Positions 1 to 8,214 of a stretch of DNA of 64,000 bases are shown here, in pieces. The stretch is taken from positions 58,872 through 122,871 of the forward strand of contig NZ_VYGV01000016.1 of NCBI RefSeq assembly GCF_013387465.1, read 5' to 3'. Numbering within the stretch: the stretch's first letter is position 1; the number at the start of each line of letters is the position of its first letter. The position numbers were made by a program, and so were the translations under genes. The DNA is from Hydrogenophaga aromaticivorans. Lineage in GTDB: Bacteria > Pseudomonadota > Gammaproteobacteria > Burkholderiales > Burkholderiaceae_C. The notes under the pieces are model-generated. The model did not search any database. It was not told the DNA's origin and saw only the letters and a list, made by a program, of their open reading frames with translations.

Positions 1-906
1 GAGCTGCGGCGCGGCGGCCAGCGCGTGAGCGTGGCGGCCACGCGCGAGGTGGTGCTCAGCGCGGGCAGCATCGGCTCGGTGCAGATCCTGCAGCTCTCGG
101 GCATCGGCCCGGCGCCGGTGCTGCGGGCCGCGGGCGTGGAGGTGAAACACGAGCTGCCCGGCGTGGGCGAGAACCTGCAAGACCATTTGCAGATCCGCTC
201 GGTCTACAAGGTGCAGGGCGGCAAAACGCTCAACACCCTGGCCAACTCGCTCTGGGGCAAGGCCAGCATCGGCCTCGAATACGCGCTCAAGCGCAGCGGC
301 CCCATGAGCATGTCGCCCAGCCAGCTCGGCGCCTTCACCAAGAGCGACCCGGCGCAGCCGCACGCCAACCTTGAATACCACGTGCAGCCGCTCAGCCTCG
401 ACGCGTTTGGCGAGCCACTGCACAGTTTCCCGGCCTTCACCGCGAGCGTCTGCAACCTCAACCCCGGCAGCCGCGGCCATGTGCGCATCCGCAGCGCGCG
501 CGGCGAAGACGCGCCCGCCATCGCGCCCAACTACCTCTCCACGGCCGAAGACAGGCAGGTCGCGGCCGACAGCCTGCGCGTGACGCGGCACATCGTGGCG
601 CAGCCGGCGATGGCGAAATACAAACCCGAAGAGTTCAAGCCCGGCGTGCAATACCAGACCGACGACGAGCTCGCGCGCCTGGCCGGCGACATCGCCAGCA
701 CCATCTTTCACCCGGTGGGCACGACCAAGATGGGGAGCACCGACGACCCGCTGGCCGTGGTCGACAGCCACCTTCGCGTGCGCGGCGTGGCCGGCTTGCG
801 CGTGGTGGACGCGGGCGTCATGCCCACCATCACCAGCGGCAACACCAACAGCCCGACGTTGATGATCGCGGAGAAGGCGGCGCGCTGGATCGCGCGCGGC
901 ATCTGA
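1..906 (+). CDS. GMC family FAD-dependent oxidoreductase (choline dehydrogenase-like), 5' end outside window
   Basis: The frame is open from the first base, so the gene begins upstream of the window; about 300 of the usual 530-550 residues are present. The family oxidises alcohols (choline and other primary or secondary alcohols) with bound FAD. Visible are the second GMC signature (AGSIGSVQILQLSGIG) near the start of the visible part, the GVGENLQDH segment, and the C-terminal GMC_oxred_C domain with the HPVGTTKMG block. That block carries the catalytic-region His, and the FAD-contacting stretch DAGVMPTITSGN follows it. The N-terminal Rossmann GxGxxG motif is outside the window. The substrate cannot be deduced. 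The next gene is convergent and starts 8 bases after the stop. Confidence 0.9.
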   Translation, partial: ELRRGGQRVSVAATREVVLSAGSIGSVQILQLSGIGPAPVLRAAGVEVKHELPGVGENLQDHLQIRSVYKVQGGKTLNTLANSLWGKASIGLEYALKRSGPMSMSPSQLGAFTKSDPAQPHANLEYHVQPLSLDAFGEPLHSFPAFTASVCNLNPGSRGHVRIRSARGEDAPAIAPNYLSTAEDRQVAADSLRVTRHIVAQPAMAKYKPEEFKPGVQYQTDDELARLAGDIASTIFHPVGTTKMGSTDDPLAVVDSHLRVRGVAGLRVVDAGVMPTITSGNTNSPTLMIAEKAARWIARGI

Positions 907-913
907 CTCCGCG

Positions 914-1339
914 CTACCGGATCCCGCCCACGTAGCGCGTGTCTGGCCCGTCGCCATCGCTTCGTTTGCCACCGCCAAAGCCCGAGTGCAGCGAAGACTC
1001 GCGGAACCCGCTCGCCGCCACCGAGTCGGCGAAGCCACTGGGGCGGCCGCTGGCCCGGGGCGGCGGCGTCTGCGCCGCGCGCAGGGCCTCGGTGGCACTT
1101 TGCAGCAGGGGCTTGCGCACGGGCGCGCCCATGCCGGTGCTGGCGGTCTCCAGTTTTTCAGCCCAGGGCAACAGCTCATCGAGGCCCTCGCTGGCCGCCT
1201 TTTCGCGGGCGAAGCGCACGATGGCGCGCGCGTAGTCGGCGTTGGTGGCCATCCACTCGGTGTCGGTCACGCGCCCCGTCTTGCGGCGCAGCAACACATG
1301 CAGATGGGCGGCGGTGGCGAAGATTTCGGTGGAGGTCAT
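914..1339 (-). CDS. Conserved hypothetical protein, 141 aa
   Basis: I do not recognise a named family. The start MTSTEIFATAAHLH is chosen because an AGGAAGGA ribosome-binding site lies a few bases upstream (about 1345-1352). The upstream extension of the frame runs through a dispersed repeat and has no coding look. The N-terminal 65 residues look like a compact helical domain (charged, with EWMATNADYARAIVRFA). The C-terminal 50 residues are Ser, Gly and Pro-rich and probably disordered, ending in DTRYVGGIR. No membrane segment or signal peptide is visible. It lies tail to tail with the GMC oxidoreductase gene and is separated from the ammonium transporter gene by a repeat copy. Confidence 0.65.
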   Translation of the reverse strand: MTSTEIFATAAHLHVLLRRKTGRVTDTEWMATNADYARAIVRFAREKAASEGLDELLPWAEKLETASTGMGAPVRKPLLQSATEALRAAQTPPPRASGRPSGFADSVAASGFRESSLHSGFGGGKRSDGDGPDTRYVGGIR

Positions 1340-1387
1340 GGCGGCGTCCTTCCTACAACAACGAGCGAAGTGGTGCAAACCCCAGGG

Positions 1388-1462
1388 CACCGCCGGGCCG
1401 GCTTTGCCGGACGGCCAGTGCCGCCTCCCTTGAGGGGGGTGACGCGAAGCGGCGCGGGGGGT
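1388..1462. repeat. Dispersed GC-rich repeat, copy A
   Basis: A non-coding element with three recognisable blocks: an imperfect GGCCGGCTTTGCCGGACGGC hairpin, a CTCCCTTGAGGGG hairpin and a GCGAAGCGGCGCGGGGGG tail. Copy G (36400-36481) is almost the same in the same order. It lies between the ammonium transporter gene and the 141-aa hypothetical gene. Confidence 0.75.
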
Positions 1463-1467
1463 GCATC

Positions 1468-2850
1468 TCAATGACCAAGCTGTTCGTTGTGCAGCGCCAG
1501 ATCGAGCCCGGTGCGTTCGTCCACCTCGTGCACGCGCAGGCGCGCCACCCGCGAGGTGATCCACAGCACCACGCCGGTCATGACCAGGCTGTAGGCCAGC
1601 ACGGCCACGCAGGCGATCAGCTGCGTCAGCACGCTGCCCTCGACCCCGGCGATGGCCGGGTCGGCCAGCAGGCCGGTGAGCAGCGCGCCCACCAGGCCGC
1701 CCACACCGTGCACACCGAACACGTCGAGCGAATCGTCGGCGCGCAGGCGGCGCTTCAGGCCGGTGGCACCCCAGTAGCAGACCGCTCCCGCCACCAGCCC
1801 GATGATCAGCGCGCTGCGCAGCGTGACGAAGCCTGCGGCCGGCGTGATGGCGACCAGCCCGGCCACCACGCCGGAACACAGGCCCAGCAGCGAAGCGCGC
1901 TTGCGCGCCAGCCATTCGGCGGCCATCCAGGAGAGCGCGCCCGCGGCGGCGGCGATGTGGGTCACGGCCAGCGCGAGCCCGGCGCGGCCGTCGGCGGCGA
2001 GTGCCGAGCCGGCGTTGAAGCCGAACCAGCCGACCCAGAGCAGACCGGTGCCGGCCATGGTCAGTCCCAGGTTGAACGGGATGAAGGGTTCACGGCCGTA
2101 GCCCTGGCGCGGGCCGAGGGCGTAGGCGCAGACCAGCGCGGCGGCACCGGCGTTGATGTGCACCACGGCGCCACCGGCAAAGTCCAGCGCACCGAGCTGG
2201 GCCAGCCAGCCACCCGGCTCCCAGACCCAGTGGGCCACGGGCGCGTACACCAGCAGCAGCCACAGGCCGGCGAACAGCAGCAGGGCACCGAAGTGCATGC
2301 GCTCCACCAATGCGCCCACCACCAGCGCGCAGGTGATGATGGCGAAGGTGAGCTGGAACATGGCAAACACCGACTCGGGCACGTGGGGCGCGATGTGGCT
2401 CACGGCCACCTGGCCGGTACTGCCCAGGTAATCGAGCCCGGCAAAGCCCATGCGCTGGGCGCCGCCGATCCAGCCCGCCAGCGCGCCATCGCCGGGCGTG
2501 AACGCCAGTGAATAGGCCAATGCGAACCACAACACGCTGACGACGGCCGCGATGCCGACCACGCTGGCCATGGTGTTGATCACGTTGAGGCGGCGCACCA
2601 TGCCGCCATAAAAGAGCGCGATGCCGGGCAGCGTCATGAGCAGCACGAGCGCGGTGGACACCATGAGCCAGGCGGTGTCGGCCCCGCTGAGGGTGCTGAT
2701 GGCGGCGAGCGCCGGGCCGGGCAGCGTGGCCGCTGCGTCGGCTGCGGGGCTGGTGGCCACGAGGGGTGCGGTCTGCGCACAAGTCAGCGAGGGGATGGCG
2801 AGAGCCAGCCCAGCCGCCACGGATCCAGGGGATCTACGGTTTTGGTGCAT
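1468..2850 (-). CDS. amtB: Ammonium transporter, Amt/AmtB family
   Basis: A 460-residue inner-membrane ammonium channel of normal length. The N-terminus looks like a signal peptide (about residues 1-25, ending TCAQ), as in many proteobacterial AmtB proteins. About eleven hydrophobic segments follow. The twin pore histidines are visible in GGAVVHINAG and DVFGVHGVGG. The start at MHQNRRSPG follows a GGTAACAAG Shine-Dalgarno-like stretch; longer in-frame starts to 3024 would run through the sigma-54 promoter and are rejected. No glnK gene lies next to it, which is unusual because amtB is often paired with glnK. Regulation by nitrogen limitation is indicated by a sigma-54 promoter and an NtrC-type site upstream. 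Confidence 0.93.
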   Translation of the reverse strand: MHQNRRSPGSVAAGLALAIPSLTCAQTAPLVATSPAADAAATLPGPALAAISTLSGADTAWLMVSTALVLLMTLPGIALFYGGMVRRLNVINTMASVVGIAAVVSVLWFALAYSLAFTPGDGALAGWIGGAQRMGFAGLDYLGSTGQVAVSHIAPHVPESVFAMFQLTFAIITCALVVGALVERMHFGALLLFAGLWLLLVYAPVAHWVWEPGGWLAQLGALDFAGGAVVHINAGAAALVCAYALGPRQGYGREPFIPFNLGLTMAGTGLLWVGWFGFNAGSALAADGRAGLALAVTHIAAAAGALSWMAAEWLARKRASLLGLCSGVVAGLVAITPAAGFVTLRSALIIGLVAGAVCYWGATGLKRRLRADDSLDVFGVHGVGGLVGALLTGLLADPAIAGVEGSVLTQLIACVAVLAYSLVMTGVVLWITSRVARLRVHEVDERTGLDLALHNEQLGH

Positions 2851-2882
2851 CTTGTTACCTTTTCCAACGACCAGTGACACAG

Positions 2883-2898
2883 AGCACATCCTGTGCCA
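2883..2898 (-). promoter_or_regulatory. Sigma-54 (-24/-12) promoter of amtB
   Basis: Read on the minus strand the sequence is TGGCAC-AGGAT-GTGCT. It has the invariant GG and GC dinucleotides at the right spacing and five further matches to the TGGCAC-N5-TTGCA consensus. The predicted transcript start is about 22 bases upstream of the chosen ATG at 2850. Confidence 0.8.
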
Positions 2899-2928
2899 CC
2901 CGTGCGAAGAACCAAGGGAAACCCCCGA

Positions 2929-2945
2929 TGCACAGCGCTGGTGCA
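2929..2945. promoter_or_regulatory. NtrC-type activator site upstream of amtB
   Basis: TGCACAGCGCTGGTGCA is a 17-base imperfect palindrome matching the NtrC consensus (TGCAC-N7-GTGCA). It is centred roughly 65 bases upstream of the predicted sigma-54 start. A second partial copy sharing AGCGCTGGTG lies at 2981-2990, 47 bases further upstream, as expected for paired NtrC sites. Confidence 0.7.
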
Positions 2946-3070
2946 AAGTATTACAGTCACACCACTCGCACACAGCGCCCAGCGCTGGTGACCGCGGGAG
3001 GACCGAGGAGACAACCCAGTCCAACCAGAAAGAATGGTTTCAGCGTCCCAAGAGATGCCACGTATCACAG

Positions 3071-3099
3071 GCCGACCCCAAAAGGGTCGGCTTTTTTTT
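3071..3099 (+). terminator. Intrinsic terminator on the plus strand upstream of hoxK
   Basis: GCCGACCC and GGGTCGGC form a perfect 8-bp stem with a short A/C loop, followed by eight T residues. No plus-strand gene precedes it, so it either ends a short unannotated transcript or shields the hoxK promoter from read-through. Confidence 0.8.
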
Positions 3100-3235
3100 G
3101 CCCGTGCGGGCGGCACGCGGTTTTCTGAAGATGAATTGCGACCTTCCGTTTTGTATATGGAAGTGGAATGCATCTGTCCACTGCCGTATTGACCGGGTTT
3201 TGAATCGACAAAATCTGTCAGAAAATATTGATGCA

Positions 3236-3248
3236 AATCAATGCGTTA
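3236..3248 (+). promoter_or_regulatory. IHF-binding site upstream of hoxK
   Basis: AATCAATGCGTTA matches the IHF consensus WATCAANNNNTTR at every position. It lies about 40 bases upstream of the -24 element of the hoxK promoter. This is the usual place for an IHF bend that brings a distal NtrC-family activator, here presumably HoxA, to sigma-54 polymerase. Confidence 0.75.
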
Positions 3249-3286
3249 AACGCTTTGATCGGTGTTTTCCCTTGGTTGGCCCATCG

Positions 3287-3302
3287 TGGCCTGGCGATTG
3301 CA
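3287..3302 (+). promoter_or_regulatory. Sigma-54 (-24/-12) promoter of the hydrogenase operon
   Basis: TGGCCTGGCGATTGCA has TGGC at -24 and TTGCA at -12 with exact spacing. The predicted start is near 3314, giving a leader of about 58 bases before hoxK. Sigma-54 dependence of hox promoters is established in Cupriavidus necator; HoxA (20207-21667) is the likely activator. Confidence 0.8.
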
Positions 3303-3371
3303 AACGGTCACACACCTGCCTGCAACGGCGGGACCCGGTTCTGCCCCACACCAGCCAACGGAGACAAACCC

Positions 3372-4463
3372 ATGATGGAAACCTTTTACGAGGTGATGCG
3401 CCGCAAGGGCATTTCGCGCCGCAGCTTTCTCAAGTACTGCTCGCTCACCGCCACCTCGCTCGGGCTGGCGCCCTCGTTCGTGCCGCAGATCGCGCACGCG
3501 ATGGAAACCAAGCCGCGCACGCCGGTGCTCTGGCTGCACGGTCTGGAATGCACCTGCTGCACCGAATCGTTCATCCGCTCGGCGCACCCGCTGGCCAAGG
3601 ACGTGGTGCTCTCCATGATTTCGCTGGACTACGACGACACCCTGATGGCCGCCGCCGGCCACCAGGCCGAGGCCATCCTCGAAGAGATCATGACCAAGTA
3701 CAAGGGCCAGTACATCCTGGCCGTGGAAGGCAACCCGCCGCTGAACGAAGACGGCATGTTCTGCATCCAGTCGGGCAAGCCCTTCATCGAGAAGCTCAAG
3801 CATGTCGCGAAAGACGCCAAGGCCATCATCGCCTGGGGTTCGTGCGCCTCGTGGGGCTGCGTGCAGGCCGCCAAGCCCAACCCGACACAGGCCACGCCGA
3901 TCCACAAGGTCATCACCGACAAGCCCATCATCAAGGTGCCGGGCTGCCCGCCCATCCCCGAGGTGATGACGGGCGTGATCACCTACATGCTGACCTTCGA
4001 CAAGATCCCCGAGCTGGACCGCCAGGGCCGGCCGAAGATGTTCTACAGCCAGCGCATCCACGACAAGTGCTACCGCCGCCCCCACTTCGACGCCGGCCAG
4101 TTCGTCGAGACCTGGGACGACGAGTCCGCGCGCAAGGGCTACTGCCTCTACAAGGTCGGCTGCAAGGGCCCGACCACCTACAACGCCTGCTCCACCGTGA
4201 TGTGGAACGAGGGCACCAGCTTCCCGATCAAGGCCGGCCACGGCTGCATCGGCTGCAGTGAAGACGGCTTCTGGGACAAGGGCTCGTTCTACGACCGCCT
4301 GACCGACATCCACGCCTTCGGCATCGAGGCCAACGCCGACGAGATCGGCGGCACGGCGGCCGGTGTGGTCGGTGCCGCGGTCGCGGCGCATGCCGCCATC
4401 TCGGTGGCCAAGCGCTCGCGTGACAAGACCGTCGAGAAAAAAGCCGCGTCCACCAACAGCTGA
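3372..4463 (+). CDS. hoxK: Membrane-bound [NiFe]-hydrogenase small subunit HoxK
   Basis: The electron-transfer subunit of the uptake hydrogenase carries three Fe-S clusters and passes electrons from HoxG to cytochrome HoxZ. The 363-aa precursor starts with a Tat signal peptide (SRRSFLK) with cleavage expected after AHA at residue 43. In mature numbering Cys17, 19 and 20 (ECTCC), Cys115 and Cys120 (GSCASWGC) and Cys149 are all present. These six cysteines ligate the [4Fe-3S] proximal cluster that gives O2 tolerance. A C-terminal hydrophobic anchor ([11 protein letters not shown]) is visible. The start is set by GGAGAC at 3360-3365 and by near-identity of the N-terminus to C. necator HoxK; the adjacent ATG at 3375 is an alternative. 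It is the first gene behind the sigma-54 promoter. Confidence 0.97.
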   Translation: MMETFYEVMRRKGISRRSFLKYCSLTATSLGLAPSFVPQIAHAMETKPRTPVLWLHGLECTCCTESFIRSAHPLAKDVVLSMISLDYDDTLMAAAGHQAEAILEEIMTKYKGQYILAVEGNPPLNEDGMFCIQSGKPFIEKLKHVAKDAKAIIAWGSCASWGCVQAAKPNPTQATPIHKVITDKPIIKVPGCPPIPEVMTGVITYMLTFDKIPELDRQGRPKMFYSQRIHDKCYRRPHFDAGQFVETWDDESARKGYCLYKVGCKGPTTYNACSTVMWNEGTSFPIKAGHGCIGCSEDGFWDKGSFYDRLTDIHAFGIEANADEIGGTAAGVVGAAVAAHAAISVAKRSRDKTVEKKAASTNS

Positions 4464-4487
4464 TCCAGAACAACGAGGAAGAACACC

Positions 4488-6347
4488 ATGGGTGCTTACG
4501 AAACACAGGGCTTCAAGATGGACAACACCGGCCGGCGCATCGTCGTCGACCCGGTCACGCGCATCGAGGGCCACATGCGCTGCGAGGTCAACCTCGACAG
4601 CAACAACGTCATCCGCAACGCGGTGTCCACCGGCACCATGTGGCGCGGTCTGGAGGTGATCCTGAAGGGCCGCGACCCGCGCGACGCCTGGGCCTTCGTG
4701 GAACGCATCTGCGGCGTCTGCACCGGCTGCCACGCACTCACCTCGGTGCGTGCGGTGGAAGACGCGCTGGGCATCAAGATCCCGCTGAACGCCCACCTGA
4801 TCCGCGAGATGATGGCCAAGACGCTGCAGGTGCACGACCACGCGGTGCACTTCTACCACCTGCATGCGCTGGACTGGGTCGACGTCGTGTCCTGCCTGCA
4901 GGCCGACCCGAAGAAGACCAGCGACCTGCAGCAGATGGTGTCGCCCGCGCACCCCATGTCGTCGGCCGGCTACTTCCGCGACGTGCAGAACCGCCTGAAA
5001 AAGTTCGTCGAGAGCGGCCAGCTCGGGCCGTTCGCCAACGGCTACTGGGGCAGCAAGGCCTATGTGCTGCCGCCCGAGGCCAACCTGATGGCCGTGACGC
5101 ACTACCTGGAGGCGCTGGACCTGCAGAAAGAGTGGGTCAAGGTGCACACCATCTTCGGTGGCAAGAACCCGCACCCCAACTACCTGGTGGGCGGCGTGCC
5201 CTGCGCCATCAACCTCGACGGCAACGGCGCCGCCGGCGCCCCGATCAACATGGAGCGGCTGAACTTCGTGCAGGCCCGCATCCAGGAAATGATCGACTTC
5301 AACAACAACGTCTACATCCCGGACGTGCTGGCCATCGGCACCATCTACAAGAACGCCGGCTGGCTGTACGGCGGCGGCTTGAGCGCCACCAACGTGGCCG
5401 ACTACGGCACCTACGAGAAGGTGCCTTATGACCACAGCACGCACCAGCTGCCCGGCGGCGTGATCCTCGACGGCAACTGGGACAAGATCCACGCCATCGA
5501 CCCGCGCGACCCCGAGCAGGTGCAGGAATTCGTGAGCCACAGCTGGTACAAGTACGGCGACGAAACCAAGGGTCTGCACCCCTGGGACGGCGTCACCGAA
5601 GCCAACTACGCCCCCGAAGGCCCGAACTTCAAGGGCACGCGCACCAAGATCGAGAACCTCGACGAAAGCGCCAAGTACTCGTGGATCAAGAGCCCGCGCT
5701 GGCGCGGCCACGCGGTCGAGGTCGGCCCGCTGTCGCGCTACATCCTGGGTTATGCCCACGCGATGCAAGGCAACAAATATTGCCAACGCGTCAAGGAGCA
5801 GGTGGACGGCGCGGCGGTGGCGATCAACAGCGCGATCCCCAAGGCCCTGGGCCTGCCCGAAACCAACTTCACGCTCAAGCAGCTGCTGCCCACCACCATC
5901 GGCCGCACACTGGCCCGCGCGCTGGAAAGCCAGTACGCCGCCGAGATGATGATGGACGACTTCAAGCAGCTCATCGGCAACATCAAGGCCGGCGACACCA
6001 GCACCGTCAACGCCGACAAGTGGGATCCGTCCACCTGGCCGAAAGAGGCCAAAGGCGTGGGCACGGTCGCCGCACCGCGCGGCATGCTGGGCCACTGGAT
6101 CAAGATCAAGGACGGCAAGATCGAGAACTACCAGTGCGTGGTGCCCACCACCTGGAACGGTTCGCCGCGCGACACCAAGGGCCAGATCGGCGCCTTCGAG
6201 GCCTCGCTCATGAACACGCCCATGGTCAACCCCGAGCAGCCGCTGGAGATCCTGCGCACGCTGCACAGCTTCGACCCCTGCCTGGCCTGCTCGACCCACG
6301 TGATGAGCGAAGACGGCCAGGAAATGAGCAGAGTCACTGTGAGGTGA
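4488..6347 (+). CDS. hoxG: Membrane-bound [NiFe]-hydrogenase large subunit HoxG
   Basis: The catalytic subunit, oxidising H2 at the Ni-Fe(CN)2(CO) site. At 619 aa it is the family's normal length. The active-site cysteines are in RICGVCTGC (Cys75, Cys78) and DPCLACSTH (Cys598, Cys601). The 15 residues after His604 are the cleavable peptide removed by HoxM once nickel is inserted. The N-terminal RxEGH motif (RIEGHMR) is also present. The spacing of 24 bases from hoxK and an AACGAGGAAG ribosome-binding site support the ATG. Folded HoxG is exported together with HoxK through the Tat pathway on HoxK's signal. Confidence 0.97.
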   Translation: MGAYETQGFKMDNTGRRIVVDPVTRIEGHMRCEVNLDSNNVIRNAVSTGTMWRGLEVILKGRDPRDAWAFVERICGVCTGCHALTSVRAVEDALGIKIPLNAHLIREMMAKTLQVHDHAVHFYHLHALDWVDVVSCLQADPKKTSDLQQMVSPAHPMSSAGYFRDVQNRLKKFVESGQLGPFANGYWGSKAYVLPPEANLMAVTHYLEALDLQKEWVKVHTIFGGKNPHPNYLVGGVPCAINLDGNGAAGAPINMERLNFVQARIQEMIDFNNNVYIPDVLAIGTIYKNAGWLYGGGLSATNVADYGTYEKVPYDHSTHQLPGGVILDGNWDKIHAIDPRDPEQVQEFVSHSWYKYGDETKGLHPWDGVTEANYAPEGPNFKGTRTKIENLDESAKYSWIKSPRWRGHAVEVGPLSRYILGYAHAMQGNKYCQRVKEQVDGAAVAINSAIPKALGLPETNFTLKQLLPTTIGRTLARALESQYAAEMMMDDFKQLIGNIKAGDTSTVNADKWDPSTWPKEAKGVGTVAAPRGMLGHWIKIKDGKIENYQCVVPTTWNGSPRDTKGQIGAFEASLMNTPMVNPEQPLEILRTLHSFDPCLACSTHVMSEDGQEMSRVTVR

Positions 6348-6351
6348 GATG

Positions 6352-6444
6352 ACCCCCCTGCGCCGCTTCGCGTCGTCCCCCCAGGGGGACCACGCCCTGG
6401 GACCGGCAAAGCCGGATCCTCGGCGTGCGCTGGGTTGGGGCACG
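6352..6444. repeat. Dispersed GC-rich repeat, copy B
   Basis: A full-length copy of the repeat family: CCCCCCTGCGCCGC tail, CCCCCCAGGGGG hairpin, CCGGCAAAGCCGG hairpin and a GGCGTGCGCTGGGTTGGGGC end. It fills the hoxG-hupE gap, so the element or its hairpins could modulate expression of hupE and the genes behind it. Confidence 0.8.
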
Positions 6445-6484
6445 CCATCCCGGAAATGAAATCAACCCACACTAGGAGAGAGAC

Positions 6485-7087
6485 ATGCAATCCAAGAACA
6501 TCCGCCGCCTGAGCGCGGCCGCGCTGATGGCCGGCCTGGCCGGCGCCGCCCAGGCCCACACCGGCCACAGCACCCACAGCCTCATGGAAGGGCTGGTTCA
6601 CCCCTTCGGCCTGGACCACCTGCTGGCCATGGTGGCCGTGGGCGTGTGGTCGGTCAGTGCCCTGCCGCAAGGCAAGGCCTGGCAAGGCCCGGCCACCTTC
6701 CTGCTGGCGCTGGTGGCGAGCGCCGCGCTGGGCGCAGCGGGCGTGAGCCTGCCGTTCCTGGAGCAGGGCGTGGCGCTGTCGGTGGTGCTGTTCGGCGCCA
6801 TGCTGGTGCTGGCCCGCCAGCCGATGCCGGCCGCCGTTGGCCTGGGGCTGGTGGCCGCGGCGGCTTCGCTGCACGGCCTGGCGCACGGCGCTGAAACGCC
6901 GGCCACGGGCTTCGCGGGCTATGCCTCGGGCTTCCTGCTGACCACGGCCGCGCTGCACATCGGCGGCGTGTTCGCCGGTCTCGGCATCCGCCGCGCGCTG
7001 AATGAGCGCAGCGGCTGGGCGCTGGGGGGCCTGGGCACGGTGCTGGGCGCATCCGGCCTGGTGCTTTTCGGTCAGCTGGCGGCCTGA
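6485..7087 (+). CDS. hupE: HupE/UreJ family nickel transporter
   Basis: A 200-aa membrane protein with a cleavable signal peptide (ending AGAAQA, residue 23) and about six hydrophobic segments. The HPFGLDHLLAM sequence near residue 39 is the HupE/UreJ signature, whose His and Asp residues are implicated in nickel binding. HupE proteins take up nickel for hydrogenase assembly. C. necator uses the unrelated permease HoxN, and no HoxN is seen in this window, so HupE is the likely local nickel supplier (inference). AGGAGAGAG lies just upstream of the ATG. Confidence 0.93.
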   Translation: MQSKNIRRLSAAALMAGLAGAAQAHTGHSTHSLMEGLVHPFGLDHLLAMVAVGVWSVSALPQGKAWQGPATFLLALVASAALGAAGVSLPFLEQGVALSVVLFGAMLVLARQPMPAAVGLGLVAAAASLHGLAHGAETPATGFAGYASGFLLTTAALHIGGVFAGLGIRRALNERSGWALGGLGTVLGASGLVLFGQLAA

Positions 7088-7128
7088 CGGCCACCCCGAT
7101 CCACGGCAACCGCACTTTGGAGGCCACC

Positions 7129-7860
7129 ATGTCCACCACGTCCCCCGAACGACTCGCCGATGTCACCGGCATCGACGAGAGCGCCGTCTCGCACGGCCAG
7201 GCCACCCGGTCGGTCTATGTGTACGAAGCGCCCGTGCGCCTCTGGCACTGGATCAACGCGGCGTCCATCACCGTGCTGGCCCTCACGGGCTATTTCATCG
7301 GCCAGCCGCTGCCCACCATGCCCGGCGAGGCCAGCGCGCACTACCTCATGGGCTACATCCGCTTCGCGCACTTCACGGCGGGCTACCTGCTGGCCGTGGG
7401 CTTGCTCGGCCGCGCCTACTGGGCGCTGGTCGGCAACCACCACGCGCGCGAAATCTTCTGGGTGCCGATCTTCCAGAAGGCCTACTGGAAAGAGGTGCTC
7501 ACCATGTTCAAGTGGTACGCCTTCCTGATCCCGCGGCCGGGCCGCTACGTGGGCCACAACCCGCTGGCGCGACTGGCCATGTTCGCGGGCTTCCTGATGC
7601 TCTCGATCTTCATGATCGTCACCGGCTTTGCGCTCTACGGCGAAGGCTCGCAGATGGGCTCGTGGCAGGAACAGATGTTCGGCTGGGTGATCCCGCTGTT
7701 CGGCCAGAGCCAGGACGTGCACACCTGGCACCGCATGGGCATGTGGGCGCTGATCATGTTCATCACGTTGCACATCTACGCTGCGATCCGCGAAGACATC
7801 ATGGGTCGCCAATCCATCGTGTCCACCATGATCTCCGGCCGCCGGACGTTCAAGGACTGA
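7129..7860 (+). CDS. hoxZ: Hydrogenase b-type cytochrome HoxZ
   Basis: A 243-aa diheme cytochrome b that anchors the HoxGK dimer and passes electrons to the quinone pool. Four hydrophobic helices with conserved His residues are visible (WHWINA near the first helix, a second in the FAHFTAGY segment, others in TWHRMGMW and ITLHIYA). The start MSTTSPERL is chosen over a GTG-like start 12 bases upstream because TTGGAGG sits immediately before it. The N-terminal 25 residues are hydrophilic and cytoplasmic. The gene follows hupE and ends 4 bases before the HTH gene. Confidence 0.95.
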   Translation: MSTTSPERLADVTGIDESAVSHGQATRSVYVYEAPVRLWHWINAASITVLALTGYFIGQPLPTMPGEASAHYLMGYIRFAHFTAGYLLAVGLLGRAYWALVGNHHAREIFWVPIFQKAYWKEVLTMFKWYAFLIPRPGRYVGHNPLARLAMFAGFLMLSIFMIVTGFALYGEGSQMGSWQEQMFGWVIPLFGQSQDVHTWHRMGMWALIMFITLHIYAAIREDIMGRQSIVSTMISGRRTFKD

Positions 7861-7864
7861 TGTC

Positions 7865-8194
7865 ATGAAGCCGGTGGCCGCCAGCTGGTCCATCCCGCCG
7901 CGGGGCGTTCCGGTGCGCACGCCCATGCACCCGGGGCGGCTGCTGGCGCGCACCTGCCTGGCACCGCTGGGGCTGAGCCAGAGCGAGGCGGCCCGTGTAC
8001 TGGGCCTGTCGCGCCGTCGGCTGCACGAGCTGGTGCACGGCCAGCGGGCGATGTCGCCCGACACCGCCATCCGCTGCGCGCGGCAGTTCGGCATCGACGC
8101 CGGTTTCTGGCTCGCGCACCAGGCCGCCTGGGACAGCTTCCACGCCTGGAAGCGCCTCTGTTCCGGTTCGGTCACCCCTTCCGTCTCTCACTGA
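7865..8194 (+). CDS. HigA-like helix-turn-helix protein (XRE type) within the hydrogenase operon
   Basis: A 109-residue protein with the layout of HigA-family antidotes: MHPGRLLARTCLAPLGLSQ, then an HTH (SEAARVLGLSRRRLHELV), then a HGQRAMSPDTAIRCARQFG block and GFWLAHQAAWD. No HigB toxin gene adjoins it; the neighbours are hoxZ (4 bases upstream) and hoxM (20 bases downstream). The first 20 residues are Pro-rich and could be a leader if translation begins at the internal MHPGR. It may autoregulate the operon or be a domesticated antitoxin. C. necator lacks a gene at this place as far as I recall. The family assignment is firm but the function is unknown. Confidence 0.85.
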   Translation: MKPVAASWSIPPRGVPVRTPMHPGRLLARTCLAPLGLSQSEAARVLGLSRRRLHELVHGQRAMSPDTAIRCARQFGIDAGFWLAHQAAWDSFHAWKRLCSGSVTPSVSH

Positions 8195-8214
8195 GTTTTT
8201 CGGGACCACCCACC

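Larger units (their letters stand above)
2851..3371. other. Divergent intergenic regulatory region between amtB and hoxK (521 bases)
   Basis: No protein-coding gene is supported here. From left to right it holds the sigma-54 promoter and NtrC-type site of amtB (minus strand), a plus-strand intrinsic terminator, a more AT-rich stretch, an IHF site and the sigma-54 promoter of hoxK. The two divergent genes therefore both appear to use sigma-54 but with different activators (NtrC and HoxA, respectively; inference). Confidence 0.8.

Noticed and set aside
1471-2511. Plus-strand frame of 346 codons opposite amtB
   Set aside because: His, Gln and Gly-rich shadow of the transporter gene without family features.
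3246-6443. Very long open frame of 1065 codons on the minus strand across hoxK and hoxG
   Set aside because: It is antisense to two certain genes and has the His/Val/Arg-rich composition of a high-GC shadow frame, with no family resemblance.
7865-8214. A complete HigBA toxin-antitoxin module
   Set aside because: Only the antitoxin-like gene is present; both flanking genes are hydrogenase genes.
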